Origin: Arcanobacterium_A sp034173665
Lineage (GTDB): Bacteria; Actinomycetota; Actinomycetes; Actinomycetales; Actinomycetaceae
Length of the DNA stretch: 10,218 nucleotides
Assembly (NCBI GenBank): GCA_034173665.1
Contig: JAXFDG010000037.1
Location: 1-10,218, forward strand
Direction: 5' to 3'
Positions 1 to 7,600 of this stretch are shown one piece after another (the first letter of the stretch is position 1; every line of letters starts with the position of its first letter). Below the pieces are notes generated by a model. The model was not told where the DNA came from. It saw only the letters and a list, made by a program, of their open reading frames with translations, and did not search any database. A program made the position numbers and the translations under genes.

Positions 1-610
1 GTGCCTGAGTAAACTTTGAACCCGGGATACGAATACCGTAGCCAAGCGAATCAGACCAACCATGGTAAGCGCCACCCATCTTCAGCACATGCTTGTTCTT
101 TGTTGCTAGACGAGCCACGCGAACTGCAGCCATGTCTGCTTCTGTCCCTGAACCGAGCATCCGGAACATATCTACGGTTGGGATTAAGTCGGAAATAAGG
201 CGGGCAAGTTTTGCTTCATATTCATGGAAAAGACCCGTGGAAGGGCCACAAGTATCGAGCAGTTCATGCACCTTGTTGCGAACGCTTTCCGGGTTGGAGC
301 CGAGCACTGTTGGGCCACCAGCCTGGAGGAAGTCGAGGTATTCATTACCGTCGACGTCGCGCAGAATCGCTCCTGAAGCACTCTCAAATGCGAGTGGGAA
401 TGGGTGGTTAAAAGCCAGGTTGTGTTGTACTGCGCCAGGGATTACTTCCGCAGCGTCATCAACAAGTGCCTTCGATTTTTGGCACTTCTTCGCAAAATAC
501 TCTTCTTCATAATGCTTCAATGCTGAAGGACTAACTGAGTAGATTGGCTTCTTAATTAATGCGTCGAGTTCAGAAATAATGCTGTGGACGCTTGGTTCAT
601 TCATTGACAC
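1..610 (-). CDS. Class III PLP-dependent aminotransferase, GSA aminomutase-like (3' part outside the window)
   Basis: The minus strand reads open from 610 to the left edge, giving 203 codons with no stop. The product matches the N-terminal part of fold-type I class III aminotransferases, nearest in style to glutamate-1-semialdehyde 2,1-aminomutase: an IPGAVQ stretch (about residues 57-62), DVDGNEYLDFL (85-95), the phosphate-cradle motif GSGTEADMAAVRVAR (153-167) and AYHGWSD (181-187). The Schiff-base lysine, expected about 270-320, lies outside. The start is taken as GTG 610-608, because GAGGAG at 622-617 sits 6 nt from it; the in-frame ATG at 604 would be 12 nt away. About 40 residues precede the place where GSA aminomutases usually begin. 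No haem-biosynthesis gene is adjacent, and the neighbour is a divergent sugar kinase, so a role other than haem synthesis (amino-sugar, amino-polyol or amino-acid transamination or isomerisation) is possible. Family is confident; substrate is unknown. Confidence 0.88.
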   Translation of the reverse strand, partial: MSMNEPSVHSIISELDALIKKPIYSVSPSALKHYEEEYFAKKCQKSKALVDDAAEVIPGAVQHNLAFNHPFPLAFESASGAILRDVDGNEYLDFLQAGGPTVLGSNPESVRNKVHELLDTCGPSTGLFHEYEAKLARLISDLIPTVDMFRMLGSGTEADMAAVRVARLATKNKHVLKMGGAYHGWSDSLGYGIRIPGSKFTQA

Positions 611-616
611 GGTTAA

Positions 617-622
617 CTCCTC
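617..622 (-). promoter_or_regulatory. Ribosome binding site deciding the GTG start of the aminotransferase
   Basis: Read on the minus strand, GAGGAG occupies 622-617, followed by TTAACC and then GTG at 610-608. The 6-nt spacing favours this GTG over the in-frame ATG at 604-602. Confidence 0.6.
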
Positions 623-632
623 ATTGAGTGAA

Positions 633-646
633 GAATTTATAAATTC
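633..646. promoter_or_regulatory. Perfect 14-bp palindrome, candidate operator between divergent genes
   Basis: GAATTTATAAATTC is identical to its own reverse complement. It lies in the gap between the aminotransferase and the FGGY kinase, directly upstream of the proposed -35 box at 648 and about 10 bp before the aminotransferase RBS. A dimeric repressor bound here could affect both genes. No regulator gene is in the window, and AT-rich palindromes also arise by chance, so the role is an inference. Confidence 0.4.
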
Positions 647-647
647 A

Positions 648-677
648 TAGACAATATTACTAGAGTAAAAGTATATT
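648..677 (+). promoter_or_regulatory. Sigma-A-type promoter for the FGGY kinase and GtrA-like pair
   Basis: A -35 box TAGACA (648-653, five of six to consensus) and a -10 box TATATT (672-677, five of six) are separated by 18 bp. The predicted transcription start is near 684, giving a leader of about 57 nt before the ATG at 741. No equally good promoter was found for the divergent aminotransferase: TTGAAA and TATACT exist on the minus strand (695-690 and about 676-671) but are only about 14 bp apart. Confidence 0.5.
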
Positions 678-740
678 CGATACCGAAAGTTTCAAGTAGA
701 ATTTAACTTATCACTCTCTACAACGATGTGCGGAGAAATT

Positions 741-2336
741 ATGTACCTACTTTCATACGATATTGGAACAAGTGGTGTAAAAACCTGCCTCTACTCTCTC
801 GAAAATAATCAGTTAAAGGCTCTTGGGTCCACACTTCGAGAATATGAACTCTATATTTTCCCTGATGGCGGTGCTGAGCAAGACCCAGAACAATGGTGGC
901 AAGCGCTATGCGATTCCACGCAAGCTCTCGCAGCAGATTTCCCAGAAGAAATTGCTGCCGTGGAAGGTATTAGCTTCTGTTCACAGATGCAATCAGTAGT
1001 TTTAGTTGACGCCGAAGGAAATGCCTTACGTAATTCCATGAGCTACATGGATCAACGTGCCGAGAAACAACGCGACGAAGGAATTTCCCACGGCTTAAAA
1101 GTTGCCGGTCTGAATGTAAAAAAGCTCCTCATCAGCCTAAAACATACAGGAGCAGTTGCAGCTTCCGTAAAAGACCCTGTTTGGAAATATCATTGGGTTC
1201 GCGAAAATCAACCAGAAATATTTGCAAAAACCAAATGGTGGCTTGACGTAAAAGAATATCTGATTGGGCGCATGACTGGTCGATTCGTGCTCTCCGAAGA
1301 CTCAGCTTTTGCCACGATGCTCATGGATATCCGTTCAACCCCACCAAAATGGTCAAAAGAAGTTTGTGATTTACTAAAAGTAAACCTTGATCATCTCCCG
1401 CCAATAGTTCCTTGTACCGACGTCGTCGGCCCGCTTCGTGAACAACAGGCCCGTGAGCTTGGACTCCAGCCTGGAGTGAAAGTAATTGCTGGCGGTGGAG
1501 ACGCCTCATTAATTCCAGTTGGTGCAGGAGCAACTGAGATTGGACAAACTCACATTTATTGGGGAACTTCTGGATGGGTCGGAACAGTTACCGATAAGCA
1601 AACTGTAGACATAAACGCAATGATTGCTTCCGTTGTGGGTGCAGATTTACCACGTTACAACTACTTTGCGGAACTAGAAACCGCTGGAAAATGTTTCCAA
1701 TGGGTTCGCGACCATTTGGCATTAGATGAAATTAAAATTTATCTCGACCGCGAGAAAGACGCAGATCCAGAACCCGCATATCGAAACCTTTATGCATATA
1801 TGTCTCAAGTAATCGAACAAGCACCGGCTGGGAGTGGGGGCGTCTTATTCACCCCATGGCTGCATGGAAATCGCTGGCCCTTCGAAGATCCGCATGCCCG
1901 TGGAATGTTCTTCAATCTGGGAATTGAAACCGGCAAGACTGAACTTATTCGTGCAGTTATTGAAGGTGTGTGCTTCCATCTTCGGTGGCTTCTTGAAACC
2001 GAGGAACGCAAAGTAAAGACTTCAAAATCAGTTCGTTTCGTTGGGGGTGGAGCCCTTGCAGAAACCACTTGCCAAATTCTTGCAGATATCCTTGGTAGAC
2101 CTGTGGAAACAGTCGCAGATCCACAAAATAGTGGCTCAGTTGGTGCAGCCATTGTAACTGCTTGTGGTTTAGGTGCTTTCCCAGGAATAAGCGAAGCTGC
2201 CAAGCTCGTTCCCGCCACAAACCGATATGAACCAAGGAGTGAATTTACCTCGGTTTACGAGCGCAATTTCAAAGCTTTTAAACAGCTTTATAAAAACAAT
2301 AAACGCACATTCCATCTCTTAAATGGAGGTAAATAA
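741..2336 (+). CDS. FGGY-family carbohydrate kinase (xylulokinase-like, substrate unknown)
   Basis: It should transfer the ATP gamma-phosphate to a sugar or polyol in the cytoplasm. I choose ATG 741 over the in-frame ATG 726 because GGAG (732-735) lies 5 nt before it and the protein then begins MYLLSYDIGTSGVK, the usual first strand and phosphate loop of the family (531 residues, a normal to slightly long size). Other family marks, numbered from 741: MDQRA near 103-107; AGGGDA with the expected catalytic base Asp254; the GTSGW loop near 275-279; TPWLHGNRWPFEDP near 371-384; RAVIEGVCF near 404-412; and the ATP-site VGGGALAETTCQILADILGRP near 434-454. The conserved xylulokinase MHG triplet is replaced by MQS (about 83-85), so D-xylulose should not be assumed. 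The stop overlaps the next start by one base, implying translational coupling. Family is confident; substrate is unknown. Confidence 0.93.
   Translation: MYLLSYDIGTSGVKTCLYSLENNQLKALGSTLREYELYIFPDGGAEQDPEQWWQALCDSTQALAADFPEEIAAVEGISFCSQMQSVVLVDAEGNALRNSMSYMDQRAEKQRDEGISHGLKVAGLNVKKLLISLKHTGAVAASVKDPVWKYHWVRENQPEIFAKTKWWLDVKEYLIGRMTGRFVLSEDSAFATMLMDIRSTPPKWSKEVCDLLKVNLDHLPPIVPCTDVVGPLREQQARELGLQPGVKVIAGGGDASLIPVGAGATEIGQTHIYWGTSGWVGTVTDKQTVDINAMIASVVGADLPRYNYFAELETAGKCFQWVRDHLALDEIKIYLDREKDADPEPAYRNLYAYMSQVIEQAPAGSGGVLFTPWLHGNRWPFEDPHARGMFFNLGIETGKTELIRAVIEGVCFHLRWLLETEERKVKTSKSVRFVGGGALAETTCQILADILGRPVETVADPQNSGSVGAAIVTACGLGAFPGISEAAKLVPATNRYEPRSEFTSVYERNFKAFKQLYKNNKRTFHLLNGGK
2325..2329 (+). 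promoter_or_regulatory. Ribosome binding site for the GtrA-like gene inside the kinase 3' end
   Basis: GGAGG lies within the last codons of the kinase, 6 nt before ATG 2336. With the TAATG stop/start overlap this indicates coupled translation of the two genes. Confidence 0.75.
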
Positions 2337-2818
2337 TGAGCGAAAAGAATACTGCACTAAAACAAGCAATCCTTTTTACGCTTTTTTCTCTCACAGCAGC
2401 AGTGGTTGAAGTTATTTCATTCGCTCTCTGCCTCTGGCTTGCCAAAACTGGATTTATTATTGACTTATTCGGCTTACCAGAAAATTGGTGGACGGCTAAT
2501 CCAAATGCCACACAACAAGCAGCCGCAGCAACAGTTGCAGCTTGGTCCCAAGGAATTTCACTCTTCCTCTCAGTGGTCTGGAACTTCTCTATCAACCGAA
2601 AGTTCACCTTTAAATCAGCAAATAATATTCCAATTGCAATGCTAAAAGTTGCGTTGTTCTACGTCTTCTTTATCCCAGCTTCATCATGGTGGACCGGCAT
2701 ATTCGTCAGCATGGGTTGGAATGAAGCCGTAGTGAAAGTTGGAACAATGATTGTAAACTTCATCGGCGAATTCCTCTGGTGGAAATTCATAGTTTTCCGT
2801 GAGCCAAAGCAAAAGTGA
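2336..2818 (+). CDS. GtrA-like family four-helix membrane protein
   Basis: A 160-residue hydrophobic protein with four likely membrane helices at about 11-36, 60-84, 98-118 and 130-148. The family signature is the short basic motif WNFSINRKFTF (82-92) after helix 2, matching the N-R-x-[FW]-T-F motif of GtrA-like proteins, and the closing FLWWKFIVFR (146-155) echoes the aromatic/basic end of helix 4. GtrA proteins are known or proposed to help move polyprenyl-phosphate-linked sugars across the membrane in surface glycan modification. The usual partner is a GtrB-type glycosyltransferase; here the partner is a sugar kinase, coupled by a 1-base overlap. Two Trp pairs (51-52 and 118-119) and a 20-residue polar loop between helices 1 and 2 are distinctive. 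The transported molecule cannot be inferred. The family call is good; the function is tentative. Confidence 0.8.
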   Translation: MSEKNTALKQAILFTLFSLTAAVVEVISFALCLWLAKTGFIIDLFGLPENWWTANPNATQQAAAATVAAWSQGISLFLSVVWNFSINRKFTFKSANNIPIAMLKVALFYVFFIPASSWWTGIFVSMGWNEAVVKVGTMIVNFIGEFLWWKFIVFREPKQK

Positions 2819-2860
2819 TATCTAACCACCAATCAAAGCATCAATAAAATACACTCAAAA

Positions 2861-2907
2861 CTAAAATTATGGGGCTTTAGGAATTTCCTGAAGCCCCATA
2901 ATTTTAG
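2861..2907. terminator. Bidirectional intrinsic terminator between GtrA-like gene and esterase
   Basis: The arms CTAAAATTATGGGGCTT (2861-2877) and its exact complement (2891-2907) form a 17-bp perfect stem. The interior continues with a U-G wobble and AGGA/TCCT, so nearly the whole element folds, leaving a 3-nt loop. The A/T-rich outer arm gives a U-rich tail on either strand. It sits between convergent genes, 42 bp after the GtrA-like stop and 26 bp after the esterase stop. Confidence 0.85.
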
Positions 2908-2933
2908 TAATTCAATCTCGAATTAGAATAAAC

Positions 2934-3980
2934 TCAAAGCGCATCATAAATTTCAACTACAGCGTCGGCAATTTGCGCAATTCGAGACTCAATTGGAGCG
3001 CCCATTGCAGTAGCGTTAATAAAGCCATGGATGAATCCTTCAAACAAAATAGTTTTCGCGGAAACTCCTGCTTCTTCGAGGCGCTTTGCATAGGCTAAAC
3101 CTTCATCACGAAGCGGATCAAATCCAGCTACTGATACTACATGCGGACATAACCCTTGGAGCTCTTCATCAGTTGCCAATAACGGTGAAACACGGCGATC
3201 TAGCGCCAATTCAGGATCAACCAAATAATGGTTCTTGTACCAATCCATCTGAGCTTCAGTTAAGAAATATCCCGTTGAGAAAAGCGTATAAGACTCCGAC
3301 TTCTTTGATAAATCGGTAACCGGGAAAATTGGGAATGCGACTACTGGACCTTGTTCATCGCGTAATAATTGAGCTAATACGCAAGTAAGATTGCCACCTG
3401 CAGACTCTCCTCCAAGGAGAATCCGATCTGCACTCGCACCAAATTGTTCCGCATTATCGCGAATCCAACGGAAAGCTGCGAGACAATCATCGACTCCCGC
3501 TGGAAATGGATTTTCCGGAGCCAAACGATAATCCAAAGAAATCACGGTAAAGCCGGTCTTTCGAGCAAAGCTTCGGCACATTGCGTCAGCGGATTCTAAG
3601 CCTCCAAGAACCCATCCGCCACCATGCATATAAACCACAAGACCGTCACGCTTAAGTGGAGCATACGTCCCTGGCACATAAAGACGTGCCGGAATTTTTC
3701 CTTCTGCACCTGGAACTAGAAAATCTTCAACTTTCTCAAGTTTCGCTTCAGTTCCAAAAATTGCAGATTCAGCACTAAGCTCTGCGCGACCTTCAACCAA
3801 TGGTTTTGTTTCGAAAGTTGGCCCACCAGAATTCAAAGCAAGAAGTGCAAGTTTGACTGACGGATGAAGTTCTTGTCCGGCAACAGTAACTGGCTTTCCA
3901 GCAAGTTTCCGATGAATTTTTTCTGGTAACTTACCAAAACCAACAGCAGCAAGATGCATTAACTTTTGTGAAACGTTCAT
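2934..3980 (-). CDS. Alpha/beta hydrolase, hormone-sensitive-lipase (HSL) family esterase
   Basis: A 348-residue cytoplasmic-looking hydrolase with no signal peptide. It has the full HSL-family set: the oxyanion-hole motif HGGGW (119-123), the nucleophile elbow GESAGG with Ser193, an acidic residue Asp288 in GFDPLRDEG, and His318 in GFIHGF. The DYRLAPENPFPAGVDD stretch (150-165) is also diagnostic. Expected activity is hydrolysis of short- to medium-chain carboxylic esters; the physiological substrate is unknown. The elbow reads GESAG where most bacterial HSL enzymes have GDSAG, a conservative change. The N-terminal 75 residues would form the cap. Start ATG 3980 has only a weak upstream GGA; Met8 has no better site. 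It shares its terminator with the convergent kinase/GtrA pair and is divergent from the small membrane protein on its right. No convincing promoter was found. Confidence 0.92.
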   Translation of the reverse strand: MNVSQKLMHLAAVGFGKLPEKIHRKLAGKPVTVAGQELHPSVKLALLALNSGGPTFETKPLVEGRAELSAESAIFGTEAKLEKVEDFLVPGAEGKIPARLYVPGTYAPLKRDGLVVYMHGGGWVLGGLESADAMCRSFARKTGFTVISLDYRLAPENPFPAGVDDCLAAFRWIRDNAEQFGASADRILLGGESAGGNLTCVLAQLLRDEQGPVVAFPIFPVTDLSKKSESYTLFSTGYFLTEAQMDWYKNHYLVDPELALDRRVSPLLATDEELQGLCPHVVSVAGFDPLRDEGLAYAKRLEEAGVSAKTILFEGFIHGFINATAMGAPIESRIAQIADAVVEIYDAL

Positions 3981-4083
3981 AATCCAATTTTATGCAAATT
4001 TTTCTGCTCCGGGTGAGAAAACCCAAAAAATTACCCAGTGTTTGATAGGTTCAAAAAGACTGAAACAACTGGAACAACTCCAA

Positions 4084-4111
4084 TTAACACATTTTAATAT
4101 GTGTCAATAAT
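4084..4111 (+). promoter_or_regulatory. Sigma-A-type promoter for the GlsB/YeaQ-type gene
   Basis: TTAACA (4084-4089, five of six) and AATAAT (4106-4111, five of six) are separated by 16 bp. The predicted start is near 4118, giving a leader of about 60 nt to ATG 4180. Two inverted repeats overlap these boxes, suggesting regulation. Confidence 0.5.
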
Positions 4112-4120
4112 TCAATTATT
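4087..4120. promoter_or_regulatory. Two adjacent inverted repeats over the promoter, candidate operators
   Basis: ACACAT-N6-ATGTGT (4087-4092 and 4099-4104) lies between the -35 and -10 boxes. AATAATT-C-AATTATT (4106-4112 and 4114-4120) covers the -10 box and predicted start. Both repeats are exact. Their placement fits repressor sites, but the second is pure AT apart from one base and could be chance. The rest of the 3981-4179 gap shows nothing that I recognise. Confidence 0.35.
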
Positions 4121-4179
4121 AATCTTCTCAGTCCATACACACATAAAACAAAACTTAAACAAGGAATGACGAGGAACAA

Positions 4180-4443
4180 ATGGGTTTTATAGCATTTATT
4201 ATTCTTGGATTAGTCTCCGGATCAATTGCGAAAAAATTAAGTCCAGAATCAACAAAAGGTGGCTGGTTTTCAACCTTAATTCTTGGTGTTATTGGTGCAA
4301 ATTTTGGCGGGTGGCTTGGCTCGAAATTATTTAATGTAGGCCTAAGTAACTTTTGGTCGATACAAACCTGGGCATTAGCAATTATTGGATCATTAATAGT
4401 TCTTGGCATTTGGGGATTCGTTACCGGTCGGAAGAACAAGTAA
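4180..4443 (+). CDS. GlsB/YeaQ/YmgE-type (transglycosylase-associated) small membrane protein
   Basis: An 87-residue very hydrophobic protein with three likely membrane helices (about 3-19, 29-51 and 62-82) and a short basic tail, GRKNK. The order LGLVSGSIAKKL, then GGWFSTLILGVIGANFGGWLG (27-47), matches the transglycosylase-associated protein family, whose members include E. coli YeaQ and YmgE and enterococcal GlsB. Family members are tied to general and envelope stress, but no biochemical activity is established. GAGGA (4171-4175) lies 4 nt before ATG 4180, and an AAGGAA occurs further up (4161-4166). It is monocistronic: its own promoter lies at 4084-4111 and a terminator at 4573-4621 separates it from the convergent GH101 gene. 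Confidence 0.88.
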   Translation: MGFIAFIILGLVSGSIAKKLSPESTKGGWFSTLILGVIGANFGGWLGSKLFNVGLSNFWSIQTWALAIIGSLIVLGIWGFVTGRKNK

Positions 4444-4456
4444 ATCAACTTTCAAA

Positions 4457-4507
4457 GATTAATTCACGTAAGTTCGTTCAAGGTTTAATTCAAGGCGTGG
4501 ATTAATC
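4457..4507. repeat. Imperfect inverted repeat downstream of the small membrane protein gene
   Basis: GATTAATTCACG (4457-4468) pairs with CGTGGATTAATC (4496-4507) over 12 positions with one G-T wobble around a 27-nt interior. The interior holds two direct copies of TTCAAGG (4477-4483 and 4489-4495). It begins 13 bp after the stop codon and could be a 3'-end mRNA structure. No T-tract follows, so it is not called a terminator. Confidence 0.3.
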
Positions 4508-4572
4508 TAAATCGTAAACTAATGACCCATGGGTTAATGAGCCTTAACGCTAATAATACTTCTAACCAAAAC

Positions 4573-4621
4573 AAAGTTCGGGGGCGGGGAGAACTAAAAT
4601 CTCTCCCCGCCCCCGAACTTT
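4573..4621. terminator. Bidirectional GC-rich terminator between small membrane protein and GH101 gene
   Basis: AAAGTTCGGGGGCGGGGAGA (4573-4592) and its exact complement (4602-4621) form a 20-bp perfect stem with a 9-nt loop (4593-4601). The G/C core stands out from the AT-rich surroundings. It lies 35 bp after the GH101 stop and 129 bp after the membrane-protein stop. T-rich tails are short on both sides, so the stem itself provides most of the strength. Confidence 0.85.
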
Positions 4622-4656
4622 AATTCAGATTTTACACTGCAAATATTTTGCAGTAA

Positions 4657-7600
4657 TTAATCTTCCTTACGTCGAGCAAGAACAGCTCCACCCCCGAGGA
4701 GGCCCAAAGCCACCAAAGTGGTTACTGCAATAGCTGCACCTGTAAGCGCTAATTCAGTTTTACCTGTCTTTGCTGGAGCTGTGGTTTCTCCTTGAGTATC
4801 TGGAGCGTCAAGAGGTGGAGCAGGTGGATCAACAGGGACTGCAGAACGGGTCAATACTTCTAAATCTACCGAAGCAGTTACTGCTGGATCTGTTCCAACT
4901 TGAGTCAAGATTGCAGTGTGATCGCCTACTGGGAAATCTTCTGGAATCGTAACTTCGAAAGTGACAGTTCCATTTGCGTCAGTGGTTCGGGTACCAATTC
5001 CGTACGGATCAGAATGAATTGCGCCAGAAACTTCAACATTTGCTGGGAAATTCTTTCCAGTAATCACAACCTTTTCACCTTGATAAACTTTTGGCTTATC
5101 AATTTCTGCAATTGGTGTTGAATCTCCTGGAGTTTCTTCACCACTAGGTGGAGTCACTTCTCCGTTTTCAGTAGTGACAATAACTTCTCCTGAAGCTGTT
5201 AGGAAATAATTTCCATTAGCACGAGTTGCCACTAGTTGTACGGTACCCGCATCAGCGTCTGCCGGAACTGTAATCTCTACAGAAGCTTCGCCTGCCTCGT
5301 TTGGCGAAACAGTTGCAAGAACTTTTCCGGTAACTCCGTCGCGAATAATAATGTCTCCCGTGGCTTCTTCAGCGGTGAACCCTGCGAGGTCCACGGTATA
5401 AGTTTCACCTGGTTTAACTGACTCTGGAGAAACCTCAAGAGATGGAGCTACATCATTCTGCTCAACAGCACAAACAACTTTTGCGTCACCCCATGAAGCC
5501 CAATCATTACCGTTGTTATCGCCACCATTTGTTGCACGAAGCACAAGACGATCAACACCAGTAATATCTGCTGTTAATTCATATCCTGGTGAAGTTGCTC
5601 GAAGCACTGGAGTTGGTCCAGCTAATACTCGACCAGTTCCATCCTCTAAAACGAACTGTACAGAACCACGAGTTGGTTGCGCGTCATCAACGCCAACTAT
5701 TGCCCGGAAACTTGTACACTTTCCACCTAAATCAAAGGCGGCACGTGAATTAGCATGAGTTCCGAGACCCTTTTCGTATTGAACATTATCAATTCGAATT
5801 GGCGGACCATCATTTTGCTGCTGTTCACCATTTGCCTGATCTCGTTCTACCGGGCCCCAACCATTCGATGGGGTACCAGCAAATGGAAGATCAGATAGGT
5901 AGTTATCACCATTCTTAAATACCTCGGTAAGCACATCAATGTTCTGTTGCTTAGTAACGACCTTGGTATTACCTTCAACAACATAAGTAGCGTTACCAAC
6001 AAGAGTTGCTGTACCTGAAGCCTCTGCTGGCGGAGTCACAATCCAACGCTGAACTGAAGTTCCCTTAGCATCCATTGCCTTTGGCGCAAGATCCAATGGA
6101 ACGACTGTCCAGCCTTCTGGAACTTCCAAACTATGCTTCACATCAGATGCTGCACTATCTTCAGCTGAGATAATTGTTGTTGTAACAATCGTCCCCTTAC
6201 CAGCCATTACATTGCGTTCAGCAGCGATCTGCAGTTCAGCACAAGCTGGGGTTACATCCGATTCTCCAAGATCTTCAACTAGGATATTATCCATTGTTAA
6301 ATCTGCTTGGTACCCTCCAGCGATTTTTTCAATACCAAACCAGTGTGCACCACAGCTACCCACAGTAAATTCAGTGGTGAATTTCTGAGTCGAAGTAGTT
6401 GCACCAAAGTTTTGGGCACTGAGAGTAGTGGTTCGTAACTGATCATCGGCAACTTGATCAAACGCCGTCACAAACCGGTAACGATCAGCTAGACCAGACT
6501 GATAATCAAGGGAAATTCGGTACTTATGACCCGCCTTAAATGGAACAGTTGCAGTTGTGGTCCGTAAAATCAAGCCTTGATTTTCTTCATGAGCCTGAAG
6601 TGACCATTTTCCATCTAGCACGTTATCTACAAGTTTTCCGCCAGCGACAACTTGTCCTGCTTGATTCTTGCCGTACCATCCACGCTGAGAATATGGTTCG
6701 TGGCGTTCTGCAAGTTGTGTTCTCGCATCTCCACCTCGATTATCCTTACCGGTGACAAATGGCCAGTAACCAACATCAGGGTTTTCAAAATCTTCAAAGA
6801 CAATTGGATTTGTTGCTCCTGCAGGAACTGAAGCAGCCACAAATTTAGTTAAACGAACGTCGTCGATACGAATCGGAGCCGAACCAGTTCCAGCCGCAAG
6901 CTTCAAAGTAACTTCACCACCAGTAGTTGTGAAAGTAACGCGCACTCGCTGGAAGTAGGTATTTAATTTTTCATCAGACGCCGTTGCGTTAAGCGCACGC
7001 GAAGTTGAAATAACCGTTGCTGGCTTACCGGCAATTTCAGTCTGCAGTCCGGCTGGTGCAACGCCCGCACCAGAAACACTAATCGTGAAATCTCGTGATT
7101 GCAGTGGATCAATTTCCACCCAAGCCGAAGCATTCCATGTACCTGCCGGTAAGTTACCCGCATTGAGCTTCTGTGAAAGACTTGCCTCTCCCTCACCGAT
7201 TAAAGCCTGGAAATTCGCGCGAGCGCTCTTCTCAATTGAAACATTACCTGCAGCGTTCCACGCATCAAGAGTTCCAGAGAAGAAACCAGGATCATTAATC
7301 ATCGAACCCTGACCCCAATTTGGAGCTTTTGGTGTTGGAATCGAAGAAGCTGGATAAAGAACATATGCAGTATTTGCTTCGGTTTGAATATCAACCCAAC
7401 CATTATTAACTGCAACAGTTCCAATTTCTTCACGACCAGTGTCGGTGAGCTTGTACAGCTTCAGAGAGCTTTGTCCACGCCAAGCTTGAGTTAATTGCCA
7501 ACGACTTACACCGCCAGTTGGGTTCCAGTGGTAAAGACGGTCTGTTCCTCCATCAGTCCAAGGAAGCAAATACTTTCCGCCATTGTAAACAATAGCTCCA

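Noticed and set aside
93..512. 139-codon plus-strand frame over the aminotransferase
   Set aside because: The opposite strand carries clear class III aminotransferase motifs; this frame is low-complexity (Ser/Arg-rich) and is its antisense shadow.
1..610. Naming the aminotransferase hemL
   Set aside because: The N-terminal segment differs from HemL, no haem genes are near, and the C-terminal half is missing.
1805..2218. 137-codon minus-strand frame inside the kinase
   Set aside because: The plus strand has conserved FGGY motifs throughout this stretch; the antisense frame has no recognisable motif or RBS.
741..2336. Naming the kinase xylB
   Set aside because: The MHG triplet typical of xylulokinases is absent and no xylose isomerase or xylose transporter is adjacent.
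2861..2907. Long inverted repeats at 2861-2907 and 4573-4621 as transposon ends or a mobile element
   Set aside because: The two hairpins have unrelated sequences, no transposase or target-site duplication is present, and both lie between convergent genes, as terminators do.
4155..4448. 97-codon minus-strand frame opposite the small membrane protein
   Set aside because: The plus frame matches the transglycosylase-associated family and has an RBS and promoter; the minus product has no family features.
4525..4534. ACCCATGGGT palindrome in the 4444-4572 gap
   Set aside because: A lone 10-bp palindrome away from any promoter; easily chance.
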